A stretch of DNA of 18,804 nt, taken from positions 1 through 18,804 of the forward strand of contig DLLX01000082.1 in assembly GCA_002479145.1 (NCBI GenBank), written 5' to 3'. The translations under genes and the position numbers were made by a program. Shown here piece by piece: positions 1-8,400 of this stretch. Source of the DNA: Prevotella sp. UBA7551. GTDB taxonomy: Bacteria; Bacteroidota; Bacteroidia; Bacteroidales; Bacteroidaceae. The notes below the pieces were generated by a model. The model saw only the letters and a program-made list of their open reading frames with translations, was not told where the DNA came from and did not search any database. Every line of letters begins with the position of its first letter. The stretch's first letter is position 1.

Positions 1-144
1 CATAAGATAAGCTGCACTCAGCAAAGTGAAAGCGAGCTTTCAGGGCTCTTGTTGATGCCAGCTCAGCACATGGATGGATTCGCCCTTGTGCGATGAAGTC
101 TGTCTTTGTGGGTAAAATAATAGCGTTTGCTGTTTATTCGATAA

Positions 145-269
145 TAATGTTCCTGAAGTTTGGCCACGGAAAGAACATATACCATAGAATAAAAAGTGAG
201 CGTCCGCGATAGCGTGGGCGTGAAACTTATCTGTGGTATATAGGTTAGGCCAAACACCTTGGAACGTTG
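145..269 (+). ncRNA. Candidate structured RNA or palindromic element (long rod)
   Basis: The stretch folds by eye into one long interrupted hairpin: 145-153 with 261-269 (9 pairs, two G-U), 158-165 with 248-255 (8 perfect pairs), 177-188 with 230-241 (12 pairs, one G-U), 194-197 with 225-228 (4 pairs), and 201-208 with 213-220 (8 pairs, two G-U) closed by a four-base loop ATAG. About 41 pairs in 125 bases is far beyond chance for unselected sequence. All five G-U pairs are valid only for plus-strand RNA, which weakly favours transcription toward mod. No promoter or terminator of good quality was seen for it: the best -7-like site is TGTCTTTG at 101-108, one mismatch from TAnnTTTG. It could instead be a MITE-like or dispersed palindromic repeat. 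A 6S-type rod was considered but not supported by any sequence motif I recognise. Confidence 0.4.
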
Positions 270-321
270 GATAAGTGGACTCGTCCACGCTTCTGCGTTC
301 ATGTTAGGATTATGGCAACCT

Positions 322-329
322 TACTTTTG
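322..329 (+). promoter_or_regulatory. Possible -7 box for mod
   Basis: TACTTTTG is an exact match to the Bacteroidetes -7 consensus TAnnTTTG and lies about 104 bases before the mod start. The -33 side is poor: the best-spaced tetramer (298-301) reads TTCA rather than TTTG. If used, transcription would start near 335 and exclude most of the rod at 145-269. Treat it as weak. Confidence 0.3.
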
Positions 330-432
330 TTTGGCTTTGCTGCTCTTCCTGCAAGGTGTTTGCTAAAAATCTTTTATTGTGTAGAGTAACTAAGCAGTCG
401 CATTAAAACTATATTCTAAAAGCTTTAATGCT

Positions 433-2388
433 ATGGCAAAATCATTGATTGAAGCGCTACCTCGCATTGCGAGCGAAGGTAGGCAGGAGGCTCAGCGCAT
501 TATCGAGCGACTGAGCAGCGGCACACGTATTGGATTGCAAACCAATGAACTGGTGTTGCCTCGCAAGGATGTCTCGGGATTCTTCCGTGGACAAGTTCCT
601 AATATTCCTAATGCATTCAATGCCGCACTGGAAGGCGACACTTGGATGAACCGACTCATTTATGGTGACAACCTCTTGGCCATGCAAGCCTTGCTTGTTG
701 GTGATTCTCAGACGGGTTTGCCTTCACTCAGAGGGAAGGTTGATTTGATTTATATCGACCCTCCGTTTGATTCAAAGGCAGATTATAGGACGAAAATTAC
801 ATTGCCAGGAATAGATATTCAGCAGAAGCCAACTGTTATAGAGCAGTTCGCTTATGCTGATACTTGGGAAGATGGGACTATCTCTTACCTCAAAATGATT
901 TATCCGAGACTTGTTCTCATGAAAGAATTACTTTCAGAGAGGGGAAGCATTTATGTTCATATTGATTGGCATGTTGGTGCTTATGTGAAGTTAGTTCTTG
1001 ATGAAATATTTGGAAAAGATAACTTCCGAAATGAAATCGTTTGGCAATATTCTGGTTGGAATAAAAAACTAAAATCTTCTTTTGAGAAAAGACATGATAC
1101 TGTATTTTTTTATTCTTTTGGTAAAGATAGATTTAAATTTAATTCTTATTTTGAGCAATGGAAGTCTGAAGAGGAGTATATTAAAAGAAGAAAACAAAAG
1201 GCATATACCGACGAGAATGGTAGAAGGTATGTTTTGTCGGATGCTGGTAATGGAAAAAGAGTGAAGAGATATTTGGATGATGCAATAAAAGAAGGAGTTG
1301 TTGTTGATGATGTTTGGAATTTGGATAAGTTAAATAATTCTGCAAAGGAAAACGTCGGTTACGCCACTCAAAAGCCCGAAGCCCTTCTCGAACGAATCAT
1401 CAAGGCCTCTTCCAACGAGGGCGACCTTGTTTGCGACTTCTTCGGCGGCAGCGGTACGACAGCGGCTGTTGCCGAGCGATTAGGCAGACGCTGGATAATC
1501 TGCGACATTGGCAAGCCAGCATCTTTGGTGATGCGCAAGCGTTTCATCGACCAAGAGGTGAAGCCTTTCCTCTATCAGAGCATCGGCGACTATCAGAAGG
1601 AGGCGTTCCATAACAACAAGAAGCTACGCAGAGTGGGCGACTTGTCGCAAGTCGTCTTGGGCTTGTTTGGTGCCTTGCCTTTTTCTCCCGAACAAGTGAG
1701 CGATAGAAACTTCGGATATATAAAAGGCACACGCACGTTGGTGATGGTAGACAGTCCGAACCGCTTGACCACCGCCAACACGGTTCGCCGTGCCGTAGAG
1801 GCAAAGGCTTCCTTGTTGGGTGGCGATTGGGACAAGGTCATCGTGCTCGGATGGAACTTCGCCTTTGACATCTCCCAAGCCATCGAGAAATACAAGAACA
1901 GCAATGTGGAGGTACTCGTCATTCCGCCCGACTTGCTCGACAAACTATCGAAGAAAGGATACAGAAAGCTCATCACCGACAAGACCGTGCGTTTCTCCTC
2001 CCTCCAATACTTGGTAGTGAACCCAGTAAAAGCAACCCAGAATGACAACGGTGAGGACGAACTTGACATAAGCCTCAACAACTACGTATTGCTTTCCCCA
2101 GACAACATCCCATTGGATGACAAGGACAAGGAAAATCTACAGAAAGTAATGGAGCAAGATCCGTTGTCGCTCATCGAATACTGGAGCATCGATCCTGATT
2201 ATGACGGCGAGACCTTCCGCAGCACTTGGCAAGACTATCGGGAGAACATGGATAACGATAACGATCCATTGCATTGTGTCTATTCCACTTGCTTGGCGAT
2301 GCCGCATAAGTCGGAAAGAAAGGTTTGCGTTAAAGCGGTGGATGTGTTCGGGTTCGAGAGCCAAGTCGTAATCAACGTTAAGTGTTAA
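433..2388 (+). CDS. mod: Type III restriction-modification DNA methyltransferase (Mod)
   Basis: A 651-residue protein of the usual length for a type III Mod subunit, which gives target specificity and methylates adenine in a short asymmetric site using S-adenosylmethionine. The catalytic motif DPPF is at residues 109-112. The AdoMet-binding motif DFFGGSGT is at 335-342, preceded by the QKPEALL block at about 313-319. Catalytic motif before AdoMet motif defines a beta-class N6-adenine or N4-cytosine enzyme, as known for type III Mods. The segment between them holds the target recognition domain; its DNA is much poorer in GC (about 31% at 1021-1320 by hand count) than the part after it (about 58% at 1381-1500), suggesting recombinational exchange. 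The C-terminal third (residues about 400-651) matches the pattern of Mod tails but has no motif I can name. There is no clear Shine-Dalgarno before the ATG. res follows 23 bases later. Confidence 0.93.
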   Translation: MAKSLIEALPRIASEGRQEAQRIIERLSSGTRIGLQTNELVLPRKDVSGFFRGQVPNIPNAFNAALEGDTWMNRLIYGDNLLAMQALLVGDSQTGLPSLRGKVDLIYIDPPFDSKADYRTKITLPGIDIQQKPTVIEQFAYADTWEDGTISYLKMIYPRLVLMKELLSERGSIYVHIDWHVGAYVKLVLDEIFGKDNFRNEIVWQYSGWNKKLKSSFEKRHDTVFFYSFGKDRFKFNSYFEQWKSEEEYIKRRKQKAYTDENGRRYVLSDAGNGKRVKRYLDDAIKEGVVVDDVWNLDKLNNSAKENVGYATQKPEALLERIIKASSNEGDLVCDFFGGSGTTAAVAERLGRRWIICDIGKPASLVMRKRFIDQEVKPFLYQSIGDYQKEAFHNNKKLRRVGDLSQVVLGLFGALPFSPEQVSDRNFGYIKGTRTLVMVDSPNRLTTANTVRRAVEAKASLLGGDWDKVIVLGWNFAFDISQAIEKYKNSNVEVLVIPPDLLDKLSKKGYRKLITDKTVRFSSLQYLVVNPVKATQNDNGEDELDISLNNYVLLSPDNIPLDDKDKENLQKVMEQDPLSLIEYWSIDPDYDGETFRSTWQDYRENMDNDNDPLHCVYSTCLAMPHKSERKVCVKAVDVFGFESQVVINVKC

Positions 2389-2411
2389 ATCTGCAAACAG
2401 GAGAAACAGCT

Positions 2412-5318
2412 ATGAAAATCAATGCGAATAACATATCGTTGGAATTGGCCAGCCGATTGACAGATGTTGTCAATGCAGCTTGGGAAAATGGGGAGATGTT
2501 AGCGAAGGTGACACCTACCACTGCCTCGCTCTTGAAATTCTGGTTTAATGAAGAGTTTTGCAATCGTTCGAGAAACTTCCATGAAGGTCAGCGACAGGCG
2601 ATTCTCAACATCATCTATCTCCATGAGGTGTTGGGGGAAAACCGTGTGCTCGATGCTTACGAAAAAATTATCCCCGAACTGATGAACAGTGCAGACTTGG
2701 CTCAACTGGCCAAGCCGAAGTATCAGTTTCCGAAGTATGCCGTGAAGATGGCGACGGGTACGGGAAAGACTTGGGTGATGCACGCCCTCTTGATTTGGCA
2801 GCTGCTCAATGCCCGACATGAGGATGTGGAGAGTGGACGGTTCACGCAGAAGTTTTTGATTGTGGCTCCAGGCTTGATCGTCTATGACCGTTTGCTGGAT
2901 GCCTTTTGCGGCAGAAAGAAACGAGACGAGGAGTATCGAGACCCGCAGACCAACGACTACTATATGAACCAAGATGTCTTTATTCCCGAACGTTATCGCA
3001 ACGAAGTGTTCTCTTTCATACAGAACAATGTAGTGACCAAGGAAGACGGTATTGGCAGAAAAACTACTGGCGACGGCTTGATAGCCATAACCAACTGGCA
3101 TCTCTTCGAGAATCAAATGGAGAGTAAGGACAGCAGAGATGAAGACCTCTGTAATTCTTGCACTGTTACCCCGCCGGAAATAATCGGCGATCTTCTGCCC
3201 ATTCGCCCTGGCAAGTCGGCAGGCAATGACCTCAGCATGCTCGACCGCAGGGCCTTGGGGGGCAATGAGTTGGAATATCTTGCAGGACTGAAGGACTTGA
3301 TGGTTATCAATGACGAGGCTCACCATATCCACGAGCTCAAGCGAAATGGCGAGACGGAGGAAGTGGAATGGCAGCGAGGCTTGAATGTCATCAGTTCGAC
3401 CAAAGGCAACCGCTTCGTGCAGGTGGACTTTTCCGCCACACCTTTTGACACGAAGGGTACAGGCGACAAGCAGGTGAAAATTTTCTTTCCTCACATCGTT
3501 GTAGACTTCGACTTGCCGAAAGCGATGAAGCAAGGGCTGGTGAAGCTCCTGCTGCTCGACCGACGGCAAGAGCTCACCGATTTGGAAAACTTGGATTACA
3601 ATGCCAAACGAGACGAGCAAGGCAATGTAGTAGGATTAAGCGAAGGGCAGCGCATGATGCTCCGTGCTGGGTTGACCAAGCTCCAACGCTTGGAGGAAGA
3701 GTTTATAAAAACTGATGCCCGCAAAAACCCGAAGATGCTCATCGTTTGCCAAGATACCACCGTCTCTCCATTCGTGGAGGAGTTTTTGAAATCGGAAGGA
3801 TTGGAAGAAGAGGACATCGTTACCATTGACAGTAACAAACAGGGCGAAGTGAAAGAAAACGAATGGCAAGAAATCAAGGCAAAACTCTTCGACATAGACC
3901 ATTATAAGAGTCCAAAGGTGGTTATCTCCGTGCTGATGCTTCGTGAGGGTTTCGATGTCAACAACATCTGTGTGTTGGTTCCACTTCGCTCTTCCAAAGC
4001 TCCAATCTTGCTGGAGCAGTTGGTGGGAAGAGGTCTGCGACTGATGTGGAGAGAAACTGATTATATAAGCACCAAGTGGGAAGACCGTCAGCGAGTGTTG
4101 CGATTGCATAAGCCGCCAAAGACCTATATCGACACCCTTTCCATAGTAGAGCATCCTGCTTTCATCAAATTCTATGACGAATTGCAGGAGCAAGGATTGG
4201 TGGCTATGGACGAAGGCGAGGTAGGTGCTGGTGGTGCCACAGGCGACATCATCACCGTGGGACTTCGAGAGGATTACGAGGAGTATGACTTTCAATGGCC
4301 AGTTATCCTGCATGATTCCATCGAGGAATTGGAAGACTCGGAGATAGACTTGGAAGACTTGCAGCCGTTCACGATGTATCCTTTGTCATTGCTTCGCAAA
4401 TTTCTGGCTAAGGGAGGAGAGACTTTTGTCTCCCAAGAATCGCTCTCCAAGACGACGTTTGGTAGGTACAAGGTGACAGGCAATCTTTTCAGTGCGAAAG
4501 GTTATAACGAGTACCTTCAGAAACTATTGCGGGTGGTGACCTTGCGTTTTGAGAAATGCCGCCGTCAAGGATTTCCTACTATACAAATCAATGATGCACA
4601 GACGGTGCAAGCGATGGACTGGTATATCAGAACAAAGCTCTTTGGCGTGACGTTCGACCCATTCCATGGAAACGACTGGAAGATACTCTTGGCAAAGGAA
4701 GGCATTGTGACCCAGCACATCGTAGAACAATTTGCGGTGGCTATCTATAAGATGCAGAATCGCTTAACCACAGTGGATGCAGAAGTGTTGCTCGCGCCAT
4801 TCTCCTCACTGCAAGCCATCAAGATGAGAATGGCTTATTCTCTGGAAGTACAGAAGTGCATCTATCCTCGTTTGGGTTATCCTTCGCATGGCGGAGGATT
4901 GGAGAAAGCATTCATAGAGTTCTTGGACAAAGACGCGGAAGTAGAGCGGTTTCTAAAGATCAATGAAACGGGGCATTCCTTTGCCGTCATCTTCTATGTG
5001 CGGAAGGACGGCTTGATGGCTACCTATCATCCCGATTTCATTGTGGCTACGGCGGAAAAGGTCTATCTGATAGAGACTAAGGGCGACGACAAGGTGGATG
5101 ACGTGAACGTACGGCAAAAGCAGACAGCTACTATCGAATGGATCAAGAAGGTGAATGCCTTGAAGCCGAAAGACAGGATGAATCGCACCTGGGAGTATGT
5201 GCTCATTGGTGAGAGTGTGTTCTATTCATTGAGCAGAAGCGGAGCCACGATAACGGATATTAGCAATCATTGTAAGGTATCGTACCAAGTGGCGACGGGC
5301 AATCTGTTTGACCTCTAA
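2412..5318 (+). CDS. res: Type III restriction endonuclease subunit (Res)
   Basis: Helicase-nuclease subunit that with Mod forms the ATP-dependent restriction complex and cuts after encountering two inversely oriented sites. With the ATG at 2412 it has 968 residues, normal for Res. That start is chosen because AGGAG at 2399-2403 sits 8 bases before it; an in-frame GTG at 2382 would overlap mod and lacks such a site. Superfamily 2 motifs in order: Q-tip-like FHEGQRQ at 56-62, Walker A in ATGTGKT at 114-120, DEAH at 301-304, SAT at 341-343, REGFD at 511-515, and QLVGRGLR at 536-543 (motif VI). The C-terminal nuclease has the PD-(D/E)XK signature: PDF at 874-876 and ETK at 888-890, so D875, E888 and K890 are the likely metal site. 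All key residues are present, so the enzyme looks active. It is co-transcribed with mod and faces rpoC tail to tail. Confidence 0.93.
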   Translation: MKINANNISLELASRLTDVVNAAWENGEMLAKVTPTTASLLKFWFNEEFCNRSRNFHEGQRQAILNIIYLHEVLGENRVLDAYEKIIPELMNSADLAQLAKPKYQFPKYAVKMATGTGKTWVMHALLIWQLLNARHEDVESGRFTQKFLIVAPGLIVYDRLLDAFCGRKKRDEEYRDPQTNDYYMNQDVFIPERYRNEVFSFIQNNVVTKEDGIGRKTTGDGLIAITNWHLFENQMESKDSRDEDLCNSCTVTPPEIIGDLLPIRPGKSAGNDLSMLDRRALGGNELEYLAGLKDLMVINDEAHHIHELKRNGETEEVEWQRGLNVISSTKGNRFVQVDFSATPFDTKGTGDKQVKIFFPHIVVDFDLPKAMKQGLVKLLLLDRRQELTDLENLDYNAKRDEQGNVVGLSEGQRMMLRAGLTKLQRLEEEFIKTDARKNPKMLIVCQDTTVSPFVEEFLKSEGLEEEDIVTIDSNKQGEVKENEWQEIKAKLFDIDHYKSPKVVISVLMLREGFDVNNICVLVPLRSSKAPILLEQLVGRGLRLMWRETDYISTKWEDRQRVLRLHKPPKTYIDTLSIVEHPAFIKFYDELQEQGLVAMDEGEVGAGGATGDIITVGLREDYEEYDFQWPVILHDSIEELEDSEIDLEDLQPFTMYPLSLLRKFLAKGGETFVSQESLSKTTFGRYKVTGNLFSAKGYNEYLQKLLRVVTLRFEKCRRQGFPTIQINDAQTVQAMDWYIRTKLFGVTFDPFHGNDWKILLAKEGIVTQHIVEQFAVAIYKMQNRLTTVDAEVLLAPFSSLQAIKMRMAYSLEVQKCIYPRLGYPSHGGGLEKAFIEFLDKDAEVERFLKINETGHSFAVIFYVRKDGLMATYHPDFIVATAEKVYLIETKGDDKVDDVNVRQKQTATIEWIKKVNALKPKDRMNRTWEYVLIGESVFYSLSRSGATITDISNHCKVSYQVATGNLFDL

Positions 5319-5367
5319 CGAGCTCTAAAAGTTTGCACCGACAAGAATAAGAGCACATAGATAAATG

Positions 5368-5410
5368 CAAAAGCCGCAAGCAGGACGTTGGTTCTTGCTT
5401 GCGGCTTTTG
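5368..5410. terminator. Bidirectional intrinsic terminator between res and rpoC
   Basis: An inverted repeat of 18 pairs (one G-T) with arms 5368-5385 and 5393-5410 and a 7-base loop. The outer arm ends in AAAA/TTTT, so both strands give a GC-rich stem followed by a short U run. It lies 49 bases past the res stop and about 44 bases past the rpoC stop, and can serve both convergent transcripts. Confidence 0.85.
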
Positions 5411-5422
5411 ATTTGTATGGAA

Positions 5423-5446
5423 TCCATCCCCGGTGATGGGGATGGA
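5423..5446 (-). terminator. Second hairpin just downstream of rpoC
   Basis: A perfect 9-pair stem (arms 5423-5431 and 5438-5446) with a 6-base loop lies 7 bases after the rpoC stop codon. It has no U tract of its own, so it is more likely to stabilise the rpoC 3' end or assist the stronger terminator that follows than to terminate alone. Confidence 0.5.
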
Positions 5447-5453
5447 AAGATGC

Positions 5454-8400
5454 TTAGTTGGCAGGGGCAGTCTCCGTCGTGGCCTCTTCCTCCTTGGTCT
5501 CTTGACCGGCGAGGTCGATGACATTCTTGCGGTTGGCCTCGATGCGGTCGTGCTCTTCCTGCGATCCGACGATGAGCTTCTGCCATTGCCGCAAGCCAGT
5601 ACCTGCGGGAATGAGGTGTCCACAGATGACATTTTCCTTCATGCCCTCGAGATAATCCGTCTTTCCTCGGATGGCAGCCTCGTTGAGCACCTTTGTCGTC
5701 TCCTGGAAGGAGGCTGCACTCATGAAGCTCTTTGTGCCGAGGGCTGCGCGGGTGATACCCTGAAGCACCTGCGTGGCCGTGGCAGAACGGGTGTCGCGGA
5801 CTTGTACCTGACGGAGGTCACGGCGCTTGAGCATACTGTTCTCATCGCGCAACTTGCGGACGGATATGATTTGACCCACGTAGAGTGTTTCGGAATCACC
5901 CTTGTCGGTGACCACCTTTTTGCCCCAAATGCGGTCGTTCTCGGCTGCGAAGTCGAGCTTGTCCACCAAGTCGAGCTCCAAGAACGAGGTATCGCCCGGA
6001 TCGTTGATTTGCACCTTGCGCATCATCTGACGGACAATAATCTCGAAGTGCTTGTCGTTGATCTTCACACCCTGCAAACGATAGACATCCTGCACCTCGT
6101 TGACGATGTACTCCTGCACGGCCGTAAGTCCCTTGATGGCCAGGATGTCAGCCGGGGTGATGACACCATCGGAGAGCGGTGTACCCGCACGGACGGCATC
6201 ATGCTCCTGCACAAGGATCTGCTTGGAGAGGCTGACGAGATACTTGCGTTGCTCGCCCGTCTTGGAGGTAACGATGATCTCGCGGTTTCCACGCTTGACC
6301 TTACCCAATGACACCTCACCGTCAATCTCACTGACAACAGCAGGATTGGATGGGTTGCGGGCCTCAAACAGTTCGGTGACTCGAGGCAGACCGCCGGTGA
6401 TATCGCCGGCACCTCCCACGGAGCGAGGAATCTTGACTAACGTCTGACCCGTGGTGATGAGGGCATCCTCGGTAAGGGCAGCCTCAAGGTGACCACCTAC
6501 CGGCAGGTTGTAGGACCCAAGGATGTCGGAAGCGGCATAGTTGCCATCCGCCTGCTTCTCCGCATTCTCATCGACTATATCCACCATCGGGATGCGGTTC
6601 TTGTCCTTCGACTCGGTGATGATGCGCTCCGTGAGCCCAGTGGCCTCATCGGTCTCGGTACGATAGGTAACGCCATCCTCCACATCGTGCAGATGCACCT
6701 TGCCTTTATATTCGCTGACGATAACTGCGTTGAACGGATCCCACTTACAAATCATGTCACCCTTCTTCACCTTATCGTTCTGCTTGAAATAGAGCGTCGC
6801 ACCATAGGGGACGCTATCCGCAGAGAGTGAGATGCCCGTATTGACATCGACAAAGCGGACTTCGCTCAAACGGCTGACCACCATACGGCAGGATGTCCCT
6901 TCCTCATCAACAAAAGGCACGGTACGCAGCTCATCGAACTCGAGCTTACTGTCGTTTTTGGCAACGATCTTGGCATTGGCAGCTGCGTTTCCGGCAACAC
7001 CACCAGCGTGGAAGGTACGGAGCGTCAGCTGGGTACCCGGCTCACCAATGGCCTGGGCTGCAATCACACCTACGGTCTCACCCAACTGCACCATACTGGC
7101 AGTGGCAAGGTTGCGGCCGTAACATTTCATGCAGACACCCTTCTGGCTCTCGCAAGTGAGCACCGAACGAATCTCGACCATCTCGATAGGCGAGTCCTCA
7201 ATGGCCTTGGCCTTCTCCTCGGTAATCTCCTCGCCAGCAGCTACAATCAGCTCGTTGGTGCTGGGGTGTATCACATCGTGGACAGACACACGGCCAAGGA
7301 TGCGCTCGGAAAGCGAAGAAACTACTTCGTCGCCATTCTTCAACGCACGGCACTCCAGGCCACGCAGCGTGCCACAGTCTTCCTCGGTGATAATCACGTC
7401 GTGGGAGACATCGACCAAACGGCGGGTAAGATATCCAGCATCGGCTGTCTTCATTGCCGTATCGGCCAAACCCTTACGGGCACCGTGGGAAGCGATGAAG
7501 TACTCGAGCACGCTCATACCCTCCTTGAAGTTGGAAAGAATAGGATTCTCAATAATCTGCGCCCCCTCTGCGCCTGCCTTCTGAGGTTTGGCCATCAATC
7601 CACGCATACCAGCAAGCTGGGCAATCTGGTCGGCAGAACCACGGGCACCAGAGTCAAGCATCATATATACGGCATTGAATCCCTGATCGGCCTCGGTCAT
7701 GTGCTTCATGACCGCCTTCTTCAGGTTGGTATTAACGTGCGTCCAAGCATCAATCACCTGATTGTAACGTTCCTTATCCGTGATGAAGCCCATGCCGTAG
7801 TTGGCACGCACCTGATCAACCTCTTCTTGTCCTTTCTGCACAATGGCGTCTTTCTCTTCCGGAACGATGATGTCGTCGAGGTTGAACGAAAGGCCAGCGA
7901 GATAGGACATACGATAACCGAGGTTCTTGATGCCATCGAGGAAGTTACAGGCACGAGCCATTCCTACGGCCTTGATAACATCGGCTATCAAGCCACGGAG
8001 GCTTTTCTTGGAAATAATGCCGTTGAAGTAGCCTATCTCATCGGGAATGATCTGGTTGACGATGATACGTCCCACAGAAGTTTCGACGATGTGTTCTGTA
8101 ATGACGCCATCGACAATGTCCTTGACACGTACCTTCACCTTGGCGTGGAGATCACACTTGCCCTCATTATGGGCTATAAGTGCCTCCTCAGGACCATAGA
8201 AGGAGAGCCCTTCGCCCAGCGCACCCGGGCGGAGCTTCGTGATGTAATAAAGTCCGAGCACCATATCCTGCGATGGAACGGTGATAGGAGCGCCGTTGGC
8301 AGGATTGAGGATGTTGTGGCTCTGGAGCATCAACACTTGTGCCTCAAGGATGGCCTCGTTGCTCAAAGGAAGGTGGACGGCCATCTGGTCACCATCGAAG

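Larger units (their letters stand above)
1..432. other. Intergenic region upstream of mod, rich in inverted repeats
   Basis: No protein gene is supported here. Two overlapping minus-strand reading frames of about 80 codons exist, but their frames coincide with a long inverted repeat and neither has a recognisable domain. Visible structure: a short hairpin at 27-42 (7-base arms, 2-base loop), the long rod at 145-269 described separately, a 6-base hairpin at 275-288 with a 2-base loop, and an 11-base inverted repeat 251-261 / 352-362. The last part (about 363-432) is AT-rich leader before mod. The region may hold an RNA gene, a structured leader or a palindromic element. It also marks the outer border of the restriction-modification island within this window. 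Confidence 0.6.

Noticed and set aside
100..300. 6S RNA, tmRNA, RNase P RNA or SRP RNA identity for the rod
   Set aside because: No conserved sequence signatures of tmRNA, RNase P or SRP RNA are present. The rod shape is only loosely 6S-like and its stem proportions do not match the E. coli form.
40..302. Two overlapping minus-strand frames (about 82 and 79 codons) upstream of mod
   Set aside because: They overlap each other in different frames and run through the long inverted structure; no family resemblance or start signal. The structure explains the region better.
1105..1111. Run of seven T in mod as a phase-variation tract
   Set aside because: Too short to be convincing, and it lies in a generally AT-rich segment. 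No tandem simple repeat of the kind known in phase-variable mod genes is present.
2382..2411. GTG start for res overlapping the end of mod
   Set aside because: The ATG at 2412 has AGGAG 8 bases upstream; the GTG has no comparable site and adds ten residues of no recognised motif.
2499..3620. 373-codon minus-strand frame opposite res
   Set aside because: Antisense to the conserved helicase motifs of Res, with no domain or ribosome site; a shadow frame.
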